Notes: generated by a model from the sequence alone, not told the origin. Shown: positions 41,577-51,212, counted from the first letter of the stretch. The stretch is 64,000 bases of DNA from Pseudomonas sp. FeN3W (GCA_030263805.2 CP136010.1:4045001-4109000); one strand, 5' to 3'. Program-made: numbers and translations.

Positions 41577-41637
41577 TTCGTTTCTCCAGTAACAACATTA
41601 CCCGTCGCGCTTGCGACCAGCGCTCGGGCTGTTGGGC

Positions 41638-41661
41638 AAAAAGCCCCGCGCGAGGCGGGGC
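41638..41661 (-). terminator. Rho-independent terminator downstream of prs
   Basis: Read leftward, GCCCCGCC and the pairing GCGGGGC form a stem followed by TTTTTG. It separates prs from rplY, so rplY probably has its own promoter in the 60-base space. Confidence 0.85.
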
Positions 41662-41695
41662 ACATTACGTTCAGTGCGGTTTGCGAAGCTTGCGC

Positions 41696-42634
41696 TTAGC
41701 GGAACATCGCGCTGATCGATTCGGCATTGCTGATGCGGCGTACCGCTTCAGCCACCACTGGCGCGATGTCCAGTTGGCGAATTCGGGTGCAAGACTGCGC
41801 AGCGGCCGACAGCGGGATGGTGTTGGTCACCACCAGCTCGTCGAGCACGGAGCCTTCGATGTTCTCGATGGCGCGGCCGGACAGGATCGGGTGCGTGCAG
41901 TAGGCGTAGACCTTGGCAGCGCCGTGGTCCTTCAGCGCCTTGGCGGCATGGCAGAGGGTACCGGCGGTGTCGACCATGTCGTCGACGAGGATGCAGGTAC
42001 GGCCTTCGATGTCACCAATGATGTGCATCACTTCGGACTGGTTGGCCTTCGGCCGACGCTTGTCGATGATCGCCAGGTCGACGCCGAGGGACTTGGCCAC
42101 GGCACGGGCGCGAACCACGCCACCGATGTCCGGGGAGACGATCATCAGGTTCTCGAAGCGCTGGGCCTGAATGTCGTCGACCAGGACCGGCGAGCCGTAG
42201 ATGTTATCTACCGGCATGTCGAAGAAGCCCTGGATCTGATCGGCGTGCAGGTCGACCGTGAGGACGCGGTTGACGCCGACGACGTCGAGCATGTCGGCCA
42301 CGACCTTGGCGCTGATCGGTACGCGAGCCGAACGCGGACGGCGGTCCTGGCGGGCATAGCCGAAGTAGGGGATCACGGCGGTGATGCGCGAAGCCGAGGA
42401 GCGGCGGAAGGCGTCGGCCAGCACCACCAGCTCCATCAGGTTGTCGTTGGTCGGTGCGCAGGTCGGCTGGATCAGGAAGACGTCCTTGCCGCGAACGTTC
42501 TCGTTGATCTCGACACTGATCTCGCCGTCGGAGAACTTTCCGACATAGGCATCACCGAGGGGAATATGCAGCTGACGTACGACACGCCGGGCCAGATCGG
42601 GGTTGGCGTTCCCCGTGAAGACCATCATCTTGGA
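41696..42634 (-). CDS. prs: Ribose-phosphate pyrophosphokinase
   Basis: This 312-residue enzyme makes PRPP from ribose 5-phosphate and ATP. It has the N-terminal MMVFTGNANPDLARRVV, the ATP loop FLIQPTCAPTNDNLMEL, the flexible loop RPRSARVPISAKVVADML and the PRPP loop CILVDDMVDTAGTLCHAA. I set the start at the GTG at 42634 (SKMMVFTG), which matches the usual Pseudomonas N-terminus; the open frame continues upstream to 42685. PRPP feeds upp and hpt, encoded later in the window. Confidence 0.95.
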   Translation of the reverse strand, partial: SKMMVFTGNANPDLARRVVRQLHIPLGDAYVGKFSDGEISVEINENVRGKDVFLIQPTCAPTNDNLMELVVLADAFRRSSASRITAVIPYFGYARQDRRPRSARVPISAKVVADMLDVVGVNRVLTVDLHADQIQGFFDMPVDNIYGSPVLVDDIQAQRFENLMIVSPDIGGVVRARAVAKSLGVDLAIIDKRRPKANQSEVMHIIGDIEGRTCILVDDMVDTAGTLCHAAKALKDHGAAKVYAYCTHPILSGRAIENIEGSVLDELVVTNTIPLSAAAQSCTRIRQLDIAPVVAEAVRRISNAESISAMFR

Positions 42635-42715
42635 CACGCGCAGTACCTGCCTGAGGGTGGGTCCGATGAATAAAAAGCTGTTCAAAAGGCAAGCTCTTGA
42701 ACAGCTTCAAGTGTA

Positions 42716-42790
42716 TGGCAGGGGCGGCTGGATTCGAACCAACGCATGCCAGGATCAAAACCTGGTGCCTTACCGCTTGGCGACGCCCCT
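42716..42790 (-). tRNA. tRNA-Gln (UUG), copy 1
   Basis: This 75-nt gene on the minus strand starts AGGGGCGTCGCC and ends CGCCCCTG with an encoded CCA. The anticodon loop TTTTGAT gives anticodon TTG. The T loop GGTTCGAATCC is canonical. It is nearly identical to the copy at 42852. Confidence 0.95.
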
Positions 42791-42851
42791 GTAGGGTCAA
42801 CTTCTAAGCTTTTGCAGTGCGTGTCCGGTTATACGAACCTTCGGGAGGTTA

Positions 42852-42926
42852 TGGCAGGGGCGGCTGGATTCGAACCAACGCATGCCAGGATCAAAACCTG
42901 GTGCCTTACCGCTTGGCGACGCCCCT
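42852..42926 (-). tRNA. tRNA-Gln (UUG), copy 2
   Basis: The 75-nt gene is identical in sequence to the copy at 42716, including anticodon TTG and encoded CCA. The two are separated by 61 bases and probably processed from one leftward transcript downstream of ispE. Confidence 0.95.
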
Positions 42927-42945
42927 GTAACGTACAACCCCTGTG

Positions 42946-43806
42946 CTACGCACTCGCTTCCTGCGCCAGTCGTTCAAGGCATCGGTGCAACATCGAAACG
43001 TTACGACCGCGGGCCACGAAACTTGGCAAAGAGTCTGGAAGTTGGCGGCGGACTTTATCAGCCTCGCCTTCGTTTGGGAAGCTCCCAAACACACAAGCTC
43101 CAGTGCCGGTCATGCTTGCCGGAACGAATTTGTTCAACAAGCTCAAAGCGTTACGAACTTCTGGATAACGCTTCTCGACCACCGGCTGACAGTCGTTATG
43201 ACCGCCCCCAGCAAGAAGGCTGCGAACTGTAATGGCCGGGGTATTACGTGTCAACTCTGGGTCGGCAAATATTTCCGCTGTACTAACAGAGACTTGCGGC
43301 GCTATGACGAGGAACCAGGGCTCGGGTAGATCGACCGGTTGCAGGCGCTCGCCGACCCCCTCTGCGAAGGCCGCGCGACCGCGAACGAACACTGGTACAT
43401 CGGCCCCGAGGCTCAGGCCCAGTTCGGCCAGGCGATCCTCGCCCAACTGCAGTTGCCACAGGTGATCCAGGCCGAGCAGGGTGGTGGCGGCATCGGAGCT
43501 GCCGCCACCGATCCCACCGCCCATGGGTAGACGCTTGGTCAGCTGGATGTCGGCACCCAGCGTGCAGCCGCTTTCGCGCTGCAGCAGGCGTGCCGCGCGA
43601 ACGATCAGGTTGCTCTCGTGGTCGACGCCCGGCAGTTCGGTCAGCAGGCGGATCTGCCCGTCCTCACGCAGGCGGAAGCCGAGCTCGTCGCCGTAGTCGA
43701 GGAACTGGAACAGGGTCTGCAGCTCGTGATAGCCATCGGCTCGACGCCCGGTGATATGCAGCATCAGGTTGAGTTTGGCCGGTGCCGGCAGGGTCAGCAT
43801 GTGCAT
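42946..43806 (-). CDS. ispE: 4-diphosphocytidyl-2-C-methyl-D-erythritol kinase
   Basis: This 286-residue GHMP kinase of the MEP isoprenoid pathway has the N-terminal PAPAKLNLMLHITGRRADGYHELQTLF with the catalytic Lys. The ATP-binding loop is LPMGGGIGGGSSDAATTLLGL, and the C-terminal MTGTGACVFG motif is present. It starts directly after the lolB stop (TGAATG), so the two are coupled, and the tRNA-Gln genes follow. Confidence 0.96.
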   Translation of the reverse strand: MHMLTLPAPAKLNLMLHITGRRADGYHELQTLFQFLDYGDELGFRLREDGQIRLLTELPGVDHESNLIVRAARLLQRESGCTLGADIQLTKRLPMGGGIGGGSSDAATTLLGLDHLWQLQLGEDRLAELGLSLGADVPVFVRGRAAFAEGVGERLQPVDLPEPWFLVIAPQVSVSTAEIFADPELTRNTPAITVRSLLAGGGHNDCQPVVEKRYPEVRNALSLLNKFVPASMTGTGACVFGSFPNEGEADKVRRQLPDSLPSFVARGRNVSMLHRCLERLAQEASA

Positions 43807-44427
43807 TCAGCGGCCCAGCTGGCGCGGTTGCCAGTCCTTGACCACCAGGGTGATCTGCAGGTCGTGACCTTGCAGGCGGATGCGCTCGGGCAGGGTGAAG
43901 CCGTTGTGCTCGGCGTAGGTCAGGTAGTTCACCTGCCAGCCGTCCTGCTCCAGACGAGCCAGGCGGCTCTCGCTGTCCAGGCTCAGGCGGCTGCGGCTGT
44001 CCGGCGCGGGTAGGCCGCGCACCCACCAGAGCAGGTGCGATACCGGCAGCTGCCAGCCGAGCTGCGCTTCGACCAGTGCCTCCGGGGATTCGGCTTCGAA
44101 GCGGCCCTGGCCGGCGACTTCCAGCGATACGGCGTCCGGGCGGCCGGTCAGGCGAGTGGCGCCGCGGCCCAGCGGGCCGGACAGGCGAATGTCGAAATAA
44201 TCCTGGCGCTGCAGCCAGAACAGCGTGCCGCTACCGGATTCCTGCGGCGCGCGAATGCCGATCTTGCCGCTGATCTGCCAGCCGTCGAGGGTCTCGACCT
44301 GGCTGCGGTGCTCTTTCCAGGCGGCGGCATTGCCGGGACCTTCAACCGATTCGCGTGGGCCAAGTCCGGCACAGCCAGCAAGCAGGAGGGCCAGGCAGGG
44401 AGCAAGAAGGTTTTTCAACAGGGACAT
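43807..44427 (-). CDS. lolB: Outer-membrane lipoprotein receptor LolB
   Basis: This 206-residue lipoprotein has a lipobox (CLALLLAGCAG, Cys near 19). LolB accepts lipoproteins from LolA and inserts them in the outer membrane. Conserved parts include WQISGKIGIRAPQESGSGTLFWLQRQDYFDIRLSGPLG and WWVRGLPAPD. It lies between the TPR lipoprotein gene (4-base gap) and ispE, the conserved Pseudomonas order. Confidence 0.94.
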   Translation of the reverse strand: MSLLKNLLAPCLALLLAGCAGLGPRESVEGPGNAAAWKEHRSQVETLDGWQISGKIGIRAPQESGSGTLFWLQRQDYFDIRLSGPLGRGATRLTGRPDAVSLEVAGQGRFEAESPEALVEAQLGWQLPVSHLLWWVRGLPAPDSRSRLSLDSESRLARLEQDGWQVNYLTYAEHNGFTLPERIRLQGHDLQITLVVKDWQPRQLGR

Positions 44428-44430
44428 GGG

Positions 44431-46158
44431 TCAGGGCTTCTCCGAGCCGGTCAGCCGTTTCAGCGTTTCGCGCAGGATCTGGCTGTCCGGTTGTAGTTTG
44501 AATGCCTTCGACCAGACCGCGCGGGCCTCGCTGCGTTCACCCTGGGCCCAAAGCACTTCGCCCAGATGCGCTGCGACTTCGTGGTCGGCAAAGCGTTGCA
44601 GCGCCTTGCGCAGCAGCGCTTCGGCCTCGGTCAGATTGCCCAGGCGGAAGTTGACCCAGCCGAGGCTGTCGAGGATCGCCGGGTCGTCGGGGTTCAGCTG
44701 GTAGGCCTGCTCGATCAGCTGGAGCGCTTCCTCGTGGCGATCGGTACGGTCTGCCAGGGTGTAACCGAGCGCGTTGAGCGCCATGGCGTTGTCCGGCTCA
44801 CGCTCGATGATGAAGCGCAGATCGCGTTCCAGCTGCGTCAGATCGCCGCGCTTTTCCGCGAGCATGGCGCGGGTGTACAGCAGGTTGAGGTCTTCGGGGA
44901 AATCGGCAAGCGCCTGCTCCACCAGTTGCCAGGCCTGTTCGGTGCGATCCTGCTCGGAGAGCGCTTCGATCTCGATCAGGTACAGCTGGATGGCGTAGTC
45001 AGGCTGCTGCTGGCGGGCCTCAGTTAGAACCGCGGACGCTTCCTGGCCGCGATTGCTGGAGTAGAGCAGTTGGCTCTGCAGCAGTTTCGCTGGCAGGTAT
45101 TCGTTGCCGGGGCCGACCTGGGCCAGCGCGTCGAGTGCCTTGGCGTTCTTGTCCATCGCCTGATAGGCGCGGCCAAGGTTGAAGTAAGCCGCGTCAACGT
45201 GACTGCCGCGTTCGATCAGCTCTTCCAGGTAGACGGTAGCTTCGCGCCAGGCCTCGGCCTCCATGCAGACCAGCGCCATGGAGAAGCGCAGGTCGTCGTC
45301 GGTGGGGTGTTGCTGGACCAGGGTGGCGAACTCGCCCATGGCGTCTTCCAGACGCTCCTGCTCCACCAGCAGGCGTGCATAGGTCAGGCGCAAACGCTTG
45401 TCTTCGGGGTGCTGGCGCAGGCTCCGCTCGAGCAGCGGGATCGCCTCGTCGCCGCGCTGCAAGCTGTGCAGCAGGCGTGCTTCGAGCAGGATGGACGGGA
45501 TCTGCCGCTCCTTGTCCGGCTGCTTCTGCAGCAGCGCCAGCGCTTCCTCGCTGCGATCATCCTGCTGCAGCAGCACGGCCTTGCCGAAGGAAAGCTGTGG
45601 GTTGTCCGGGTGCTTGACCAGCAGCTTGTCGAAGCTTTGCAGCAGGCCGGCGCGGGTGTCCGGGTCGGTTTCCGAGGCCGACAGTGCGAGGAAGTCGAAG
45701 TGCGTGTCGCCCTGGCCCTGCAGAACCTTCTCCATGAACTCGAGCGATTCTTCGTAACGCCCCGCTCGGGCCAGCTGCACGGCAGCGGCGCGCTGGGCGT
45801 CGAGACTGTCGGGGGCGTTGCGCGCCCAGATCATCGCGGTATCCAGCGCCGCCTGGTCTGCGCCGAGGTATTCGGCGATGCGGAATCCGCGTTCGGCGAC
45901 GCCGGCGTCCTGCGTCGCATGCGCCTGCTGTACGTAATTGCCCAGGGCGATGTCGAAGCGGTTGCGCTGCCCGGCAAGCTCTGCGACCAGCAGCGCATAG
46001 AGGGACTGGCGACTGAACGAGCCGTACTCTGCCGCGTCGCTGGCGGAGCTCTCCTGGGCAGCGTCCTCGACCGGCGGGCTGCTTTCGGGGGCTTGCTGCG
46101 TGAAGGTCTGGCAGCCGCCGATGAACAGCAGGGCGGCAAGTGCGGCGAGTCTTTTCAT
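44431..46158 (-). CDS. TPR-repeat outer-membrane-type lipoprotein
   Basis: This 575-residue lipoprotein has the signal MKRLAALAALLFIGGC (lipobox Cys at 16). An array of tetratricopeptide repeats fills about residues 60-560, e.g. NALGYTLADRTDRHEEALQLIEQAYQLNPDDPAILDSLGW. TPR arrays scaffold protein-protein contacts. It is the gene upstream of lolB in Pseudomonas (PA4667-like position), but no defined function is known to me. I used the ATG at 46158, as the upstream extension lacks a plausible start and signal. Confidence 0.9.
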   Translation of the reverse strand: MKRLAALAALLFIGGCQTFTQQAPESSPPVEDAAQESSASDAAEYGSFSRQSLYALLVAELAGQRNRFDIALGNYVQQAHATQDAGVAERGFRIAEYLGADQAALDTAMIWARNAPDSLDAQRAAAVQLARAGRYEESLEFMEKVLQGQGDTHFDFLALSASETDPDTRAGLLQSFDKLLVKHPDNPQLSFGKAVLLQQDDRSEEALALLQKQPDKERQIPSILLEARLLHSLQRGDEAIPLLERSLRQHPEDKRLRLTYARLLVEQERLEDAMGEFATLVQQHPTDDDLRFSMALVCMEAEAWREATVYLEELIERGSHVDAAYFNLGRAYQAMDKNAKALDALAQVGPGNEYLPAKLLQSQLLYSSNRGQEASAVLTEARQQQPDYAIQLYLIEIEALSEQDRTEQAWQLVEQALADFPEDLNLLYTRAMLAEKRGDLTQLERDLRFIIEREPDNAMALNALGYTLADRTDRHEEALQLIEQAYQLNPDDPAILDSLGWVNFRLGNLTEAEALLRKALQRFADHEVAAHLGEVLWAQGERSEARAVWSKAFKLQPDSQILRETLKRLTGSEKP

Positions 46159-46357
46159 AGGGGAAATGTACGGCTGGTGTGCGGTCGCGGCATGATGACA
46201 CAAGCCGCAGGTCAAGCCCATGGGCCCCGGGAGGCGCACAGGCCGGTTCGGTAGCTGATTGCAGTACCAATCGAATCCGACAATCGAGGGCAATGGTTGT
46301 TCTCCATCTGACGAAGTAGGAGAATTGCGCGCTCTGTTATCGAATCAGCGATTCTGC

Positions 46358-47626
46358 ATGGCTTTCCTCGCGCTTGGCATTAATCACAAGACCGCTTCGG
46401 TGGACGTCCGCGAGCGCGTAGCCTTCACGCCCGACCAGATGGTCGAGGCCTTGCGGCAACTGTGCCGCGTCACTCCGACCCGCGAAGCGGCGATCCTCTC
46501 GACCTGCAATCGCAGCGAGCTGTATCTGCAGCAGGATCAGGTCGAGGCCGATGCCGTGCTCGCCTGGCTGGCCAATTATCACCGTCTCAGCCTCGACGAG
46601 CTCAAGGCTTGCGCCTATGTGCATGTCGACGATCAGGCCGTGCGCCACATGATGCGCGTCGCCTCCGGGCTCGACTCGCTGGTGCTGGGCGAACCGCAGA
46701 TTCTCGGGCAGATGAAGTCGGCCTATGCGGTCGCCCGAGAGGCCGGCAGCGTCGGCCCTCTGCTTGGCCGGCTGTTTCAGGCTACCTTCAGCACGGCGAA
46801 GACCGTGCGCACCGACACAGCCATCGGTGAGAATCCGGTTTCGGTGGCGTTTGCCGCGGTCAGTCTGGCGCGGCAGATCTTCAGCAATCTGCAACGCAGC
46901 CAGGCCCTGCTGATCGGCGCCGGTGAGACCATCACCCTGGTCGCGCGCCATCTGCACGAGCAGGGCGTGAAGAGAATCGTGGTCGCCAACCGCACCCTCG
47001 AGCGGGCCAGCGCGCTAGCTGCCGAACTGGGTGCGCAGGCGATCCTGCTCGCCGATATCCCGGACGAACTGCACAACAGCGACATCGTCATCAGCTCCAC
47101 CGCCAGCCAGCTGCCGATTCTCGGCAAGGGTGCGGTCGAGCAGGCACTGAAGCGGCGCAAACACAAGCCGATGTTCATGGTCGATATCGCCGTGCCGCGG
47201 GACATCGAGTCGCAGGTCGGCGAGCTGGACGACGTCTATCTGTACACGGTCGACGATCTGCATGAGGTGGTTGCGGAGAACCTCAAGAGTCGCCAGGGCG
47301 CGGCCCAGGCCGCCGAGGAACTGGTTGCGGCCGGCACCGAGGACTTCATGCAGCGCCTGCGCGAGCTGGCCGCAGTTGATGTGCTCAAGGCCTACCGGCA
47401 GCACGCAGAGCGCATCCGCGACGATGAGCTGAGCAAGGCCCAGCGTCTGCTGGACAATGGGGGCAGTGCAGAGGAGGCTCTCGTCCAGCTCGCCCGTGGC
47501 CTGACCAACAAATTGCTGCATGCACCCAGCGTGCAACTGAAGAAACTCTCCGCCGAGGGCCGCGTCGAGGCGCTGAGCATGGCCCAGGAACTCTTCGCCC
47601 TGCACGAGGGCACGGAAAAAACATGA
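46358..47626 (+). CDS. hemA: Glutamyl-tRNA reductase
   Basis: This 422-residue enzyme catalyses the first step of C5 tetrapyrrole synthesis, reducing Glu-tRNA to glutamate-1-semialdehyde. The N-terminal catalytic domain has Cys50 in LSTCNRSELYL, followed by GLDSLVLGEPQILGQMKSAY, the NADPH-binding core (ALLIGAGETITLVARHL) and the C-terminal dimer helix. The ATG at 46358 (MAFLALG) is the family start. Its stop overlaps the start of prfA (ATGA). It is divergent from the TPR lipoprotein gene. Confidence 0.97.
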   Translation: MAFLALGINHKTASVDVRERVAFTPDQMVEALRQLCRVTPTREAAILSTCNRSELYLQQDQVEADAVLAWLANYHRLSLDELKACAYVHVDDQAVRHMMRVASGLDSLVLGEPQILGQMKSAYAVAREAGSVGPLLGRLFQATFSTAKTVRTDTAIGENPVSVAFAAVSLARQIFSNLQRSQALLIGAGETITLVARHLHEQGVKRIVVANRTLERASALAAELGAQAILLADIPDELHNSDIVISSTASQLPILGKGAVEQALKRRKHKPMFMVDIAVPRDIESQVGELDDVYLYTVDDLHEVVAENLKSRQGAAQAAEELVAAGTEDFMQRLRELAAVDVLKAYRQHAERIRDDELSKAQRLLDNGGSAEEALVQLARGLTNKLLHAPSVQLKKLSAEGRVEALSMAQELFALHEGTEKT

Positions 47627-48705
47627 AAGCTTCGCTGCTGAACAAGCTGGACATCCTGCAGGACCGTTTCGAAGAGCTCACCGCACTGCTCGGCGACGCT
47701 GAAGTCATCAGCGACCAGAGCCGTTTTCGTGCCTATTCCCGCGAGTACGCCGAGGTCGAGCCGGTGATCGTCGCCTATCGGCAGCTGTGCAAGGTTCAGC
47801 AGGATCTCGAGGGTGCCCAGGCGCTGCTCAAGGACAGCGACCCCGACATGCGCGAGATGGCCGAGGAGGAGGTTACCGAAGCCAAGACCCAGCTCGAGAC
47901 GCTGGAAGCCAACCTGCAGCGCATGCTGCTGCCCAAGGACCCCAACGACGGGCGCAACGTGTTCCTCGAGATCCGCGCCGGCACCGGCGGCGACGAGGCG
48001 GCGATCTTCGCCGGCGATCTGTTCCGCATGTATTCGCGCTATGCCGAGAAGCAGGGCTGGCGCGTGGAGATTCTGTCCGAGAGCGAAGGCGAGCACGGCG
48101 GCTACAAGGAAGTGATTTCCCGCGTCGAGGGCGACAACGTCTACGCCAAGCTCAAGTTCGAGTCCGGCGCACACCGCGTGCAGCGCGTGCCGGAGACCGA
48201 GTCCCAGGGGCGTATTCACACCTCGGCCTGCACCGTTGCGGTGCTGCCTGAGCCGGACGAGCAGGCCGCGGTGGAGATCAACCCGGCCGAGCTGCGGGTG
48301 GACACCTACCGCTCCTCCGGCGCCGGCGGCCAGCACGTCAACAAGACCGACTCGGCGATTCGTATCACGCACCTGCCCACTGGCATGGTGGTCGAGTGTC
48401 AGGAGGAGCGTTCTCAGCACAAGAACCGCGCCAAGGCCATGGCCTGGCTCGCAGCCAAGCTGCAGGATCGCCAGGACGCCGCGGCGCACAAGGAAATCTC
48501 CGAGACGCGCAAGTTGCTGGTTGGCTCCGGGGATCGCTCCGAACGTATCCGTACCTACAATTTTCCCCAGGGCCGGGTCACCGACCATCGCGTCAACCTG
48601 ACGCTGTATTCGCTCAACGAAGTGATCGGCGGCGCTGTGGAACAGGTCATCGAGCCGCTGTTGCAGGAATACCAGGCCGACCAGCTGGCCGCGCTGGGCG
48701 ACTGA
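47623..48705 (+). CDS. prfA: Peptide chain release factor 1
   Basis: This 360-residue factor releases peptides at UAA and UAG. The catalytic GGQ is in SGAGGQHVNKTDSAIRITHLPTG (about 232-236), and the codon-recognition domain precedes it. It is translationally coupled to hemA and followed by prmC, whose product methylates the GGQ glutamine. Confidence 0.97.
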   Translation: MKASLLNKLDILQDRFEELTALLGDAEVISDQSRFRAYSREYAEVEPVIVAYRQLCKVQQDLEGAQALLKDSDPDMREMAEEEVTEAKTQLETLEANLQRMLLPKDPNDGRNVFLEIRAGTGGDEAAIFAGDLFRMYSRYAEKQGWRVEILSESEGEHGGYKEVISRVEGDNVYAKLKFESGAHRVQRVPETESQGRIHTSACTVAVLPEPDEQAAVEINPAELRVDTYRSSGAGGQHVNKTDSAIRITHLPTGMVVECQEERSQHKNRAKAMAWLAAKLQDRQDAAAHKEISETRKLLVGSGDRSERIRTYNFPQGRVTDHRVNLTLYSLNEVIGGAVEQVIEPLLQEYQADQLAALGD

Positions 48706-48739
48706 TCCTTTCCGCTGCGCACCACGCCAAGAGCACCTC

Positions 48740-49567
48740 ATGCCAACCATCGAGTCCCTGTTGCACAGTGCCGATCTGCCGGACTCGCCGAGCGCCAGGC
48801 TGGATGCCGAATGGTTGCTCGCTGCCGCTCTGGGCAAGTCGACCAGCTATCTGCGTACCTGGCCGGAGCGCGAGGTGCCGGCAGAGTGTGCCGAACGTTT
48901 TGCCGCTGATCTCGCACGGCGGCGGCAGGGTGAACCGGTCGCCTACATTCTCGGGCGTCAGGGTTTCTGGAGTCTGGAGCTGGAGGTGGCAGCGGATACG
49001 CTGATCCCCCGGCCTGACACCGAACTGCTGGTGGAGACCGCGCTGCAACTGCTTCCCGCTGTACCGGCCCGGGTGCTCGATCTGGGCACTGGCACCGGCG
49101 CGATTGCGCTGGCCCTGGCAACCGAGCGGCCGGCGTGGCAGGTCTGTGGGGTGGACCGCATCGAGGCAGCTGTGAGCCTGGCTGAGCGCAATCGGCTGCG
49201 GCTCGGACTGCGCAACGCGGCATTCACCCTGAGCGACTGGTTTGCCGGGCTGAACGGCGAGCGGTTCCAGATGATCGTCAGCAATCCGCCCTATATTCCA
49301 GCCAGCGACCCACACCTGCTGCAGGGCGATGTCCGCTTCGAGCCGCAGAGCGCCCTGATCGCGGGTGCGGACGGCCTGGGCGACATTCGCGCGATCATCG
49401 CCCAGGCGCCGGCGCATCTGCAGCCGGGTGGCTGGTTGCTGCTGGAGCACGGTTACGATCAGGCTGAAGCGGTGCGCAGGCTGTTGCTTTCCCGCGGTTT
49501 CGAGGATGTGCAAAGCCGGTTCGATCTGGGTGGGCATGAGCGCATCAGCCTTGGCCGCCTGCCATGA
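48740..49567 (+). CDS. prmC: Release factor glutamine methyltransferase PrmC
   Basis: This 275-residue SAM-dependent enzyme N5-methylates the GGQ glutamine of RF1 and RF2. It has a helical N-terminal domain (RRRQGEPVAYILGRQGFW), the SAM loop VLDLGTGTGAIALALA (about 110-125) and the substrate Asn-binding NPPYIPAS (about 183-190). It is 34 bases after prfA, in the conserved hemA-prfA-prmC group. Confidence 0.96.
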   Translation: MPTIESLLHSADLPDSPSARLDAEWLLAAALGKSTSYLRTWPEREVPAECAERFAADLARRRQGEPVAYILGRQGFWSLELEVAADTLIPRPDTELLVETALQLLPAVPARVLDLGTGTGAIALALATERPAWQVCGVDRIEAAVSLAERNRLRLGLRNAAFTLSDWFAGLNGERFQMIVSNPPYIPASDPHLLQGDVRFEPQSALIAGADGLGDIRAIIAQAPAHLQPGGWLLLEHGYDQAEAVRRLLLSRGFEDVQSRFDLGGHERISLGRLP

Positions 49568-49588
49568 TTGCGTTTTGTGAGGTTTTGG

Positions 49589-50344
49589 ATGCTGAGTGAC
49601 GAAGAGCTGCTGCGCTACAGCCGGCAGATCCTGCTCAAGCAGGTCGATATCGACGGCCAGTTGCGCCTCAAGCAGAGTCGCGTGCTGATCGTCGGTCTTG
49701 GTGGGTTGGGCTCGCCGGTGGCGCTCTATCTGGCGGCTGCCGGTGTCGGCGAGCTGCATCTGGCCGACTTCGATACGTTGGATCTGACCAATCTGCAGCG
49801 GCAGATCGCTCACGACACACCTTCGCTTGGCCTGCACAAGGTCGACTCGGCCATGGCCCGGCTGGAGGCGCTGAACCCCCATGTGCAGCTGGTGCCGTAT
49901 CGCAGTGGGTTGGATGCCGACTCCCTGGATGCGGCGGTGGAGCGGGTCGATCTGGTACTCGATTGCACGGATAACTTCGGCATTCGCGAAGCGGTGAACA
50001 CTGCCTGCGTGAAGGCGAAGAAGCCGCTGGTCAGCGGCGCGGCGATCCGTCTCGAGGGGCAGCTGTCGGTGTTCGATCCGCGTATCGAAACGAGCCCCTG
50101 TTATCACTGCCTCTATGGACACGGTAGCGAAGCCGAGCTGACCTGCAGCGAAGCCGGTGTGGTGGGGCCGTTGGTGGGCATGATAGGCAGCCTGCAGGCG
50201 CTGGAAGCGCTCAAGCTGCTGGTTGGTTTCGGCGAGCCGCTGATTGGGCGGCTGCTATTGATCGATGCGCTGTCCAGTCGTTTCCGTGAGTTGCGGGTCA
50301 AGCGCGATCCACATTGTGCGGTGTGTGGCGCAAGCCATGGCTGA
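49589..50344 (+). CDS. moeB: MoeB/ThiF-family adenylyltransferase
   Basis: This 251-residue E1-like enzyme adenylates the C-terminal glycine of a small sulfur carrier (MoaD in molybdopterin synthesis). The ATP loop is VLIVGLGGLGSPVALYLAAAGVG, followed by DFDTLDLTNLQRQIAHD, and a Zn site is formed by CYHCLYG and HCAVCG at the C-terminus. The ATG at 49589 (MLSDEELL) follows GAGG; an ATG at 49568 adds seven residues. It overlaps murI by eight bases. The MoeB-versus-ThiF choice rests on conserved gene position. Confidence 0.92.
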   Translation: MLSDEELLRYSRQILLKQVDIDGQLRLKQSRVLIVGLGGLGSPVALYLAAAGVGELHLADFDTLDLTNLQRQIAHDTPSLGLHKVDSAMARLEALNPHVQLVPYRSGLDADSLDAAVERVDLVLDCTDNFGIREAVNTACVKAKKPLVSGAAIRLEGQLSVFDPRIETSPCYHCLYGHGSEAELTCSEAGVVGPLVGMIGSLQALEALKLLVGFGEPLIGRLLLIDALSSRFRELRVKRDPHCAVCGASHG

Positions 50345-51131
50345 CTGCGCTGCACCGGTCGGCGTCTTCGACTCCGGAGTGGGCGGGCTCTCGGTGCTGC
50401 GCGAGATCCGCCAGCGCCTGCCGCATGAGTCGTTGCTCTATCTTGCCGACAGCGCCCATGTCCCCTATGGCGAAAAGAGCCCGGAATACATCCGTGAGCG
50501 CTGCCGTATCATTGCGGCCTTTTTTGTCGAGCAAGGCGCGAAAGCGCTGGTGGTGGCCTGCAATACCGCGACCGCCGCGGGTGTCACCGAATTGCGCGAG
50601 CTGTATCCACAATTGCCGATCATCGCCATGGAACCGGCCGTCAAGCCCGCCGCCCAGGCCACGCGGAGTGGCGTCGTCGGCGTGCTGGCGACCACCGGAA
50701 CGCTGAAGAGCGCCCGCTTCGCCGCGTTGCTCGATCGCTTTGCCGCAGATGTGCGGGTCATCACTCAGCCGTGTCCCGGCCTGGTCGAGCGCATCGAGGC
50801 AGGCGATCTGAGCAGTGCCGAAACGCGCGCCATGCTGATGGGGTGGATCGAGCCGCTGCTGGCACAAGGCTGCGACACGCTGATTCTGGGTTGCACGCAT
50901 TACCCCTTTATACGGCCGTTGCTCAGCGAGCTACTGCCCGAAAGCGTCCGCCTGATTGATACCGGAGCAGCCGTCGCGCGACACTTGCGCGATCTGCTGG
51001 CTGAACGCCATATGCTCGCCAGCGAGGTGGCCTTCGAGCGTTTCTATTGCAGCGGCGATCCGCGGCGAATGGCCAGTGTGTTGCCTATACTTTGGGGCGA
51101 AAACGCGGAAGTCGAGTTTTTCCCCCGCTAG
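50337..51131 (+). CDS. murI: Glutamate racemase
   Basis: This 264-residue cofactor-independent racemase supplies D-Glu for peptidoglycan. It has GVFDSGVGGLSVLREIRQRLP near the start, the catalytic Cys in VVACNTATAAG (near 74) and the second Cys in LILGCTHYPFIRPLL (near 186). The ATG at 50337 overlaps the moeB stop; the open frame extends upstream into moeB without support. Confidence 0.96.
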   Translation: MADCAAPVGVFDSGVGGLSVLREIRQRLPHESLLYLADSAHVPYGEKSPEYIRERCRIIAAFFVEQGAKALVVACNTATAAGVTELRELYPQLPIIAMEPAVKPAAQATRSGVVGVLATTGTLKSARFAALLDRFAADVRVITQPCPGLVERIEAGDLSSAETRAMLMGWIEPLLAQGCDTLILGCTHYPFIRPLLSELLPESVRLIDTGAAVARHLRDLLAERHMLASEVAFERFYCSGDPRRMASVLPILWGENAEVEFFPR

Positions 51132-51212
51132 GAACTCCAAGCGCAGCGGGGTTTCTCAAATATGCTGGCACCAAGAAACCAAACAAATGCAGTGTTTGAT
51201 AAGGAAGTTCTC

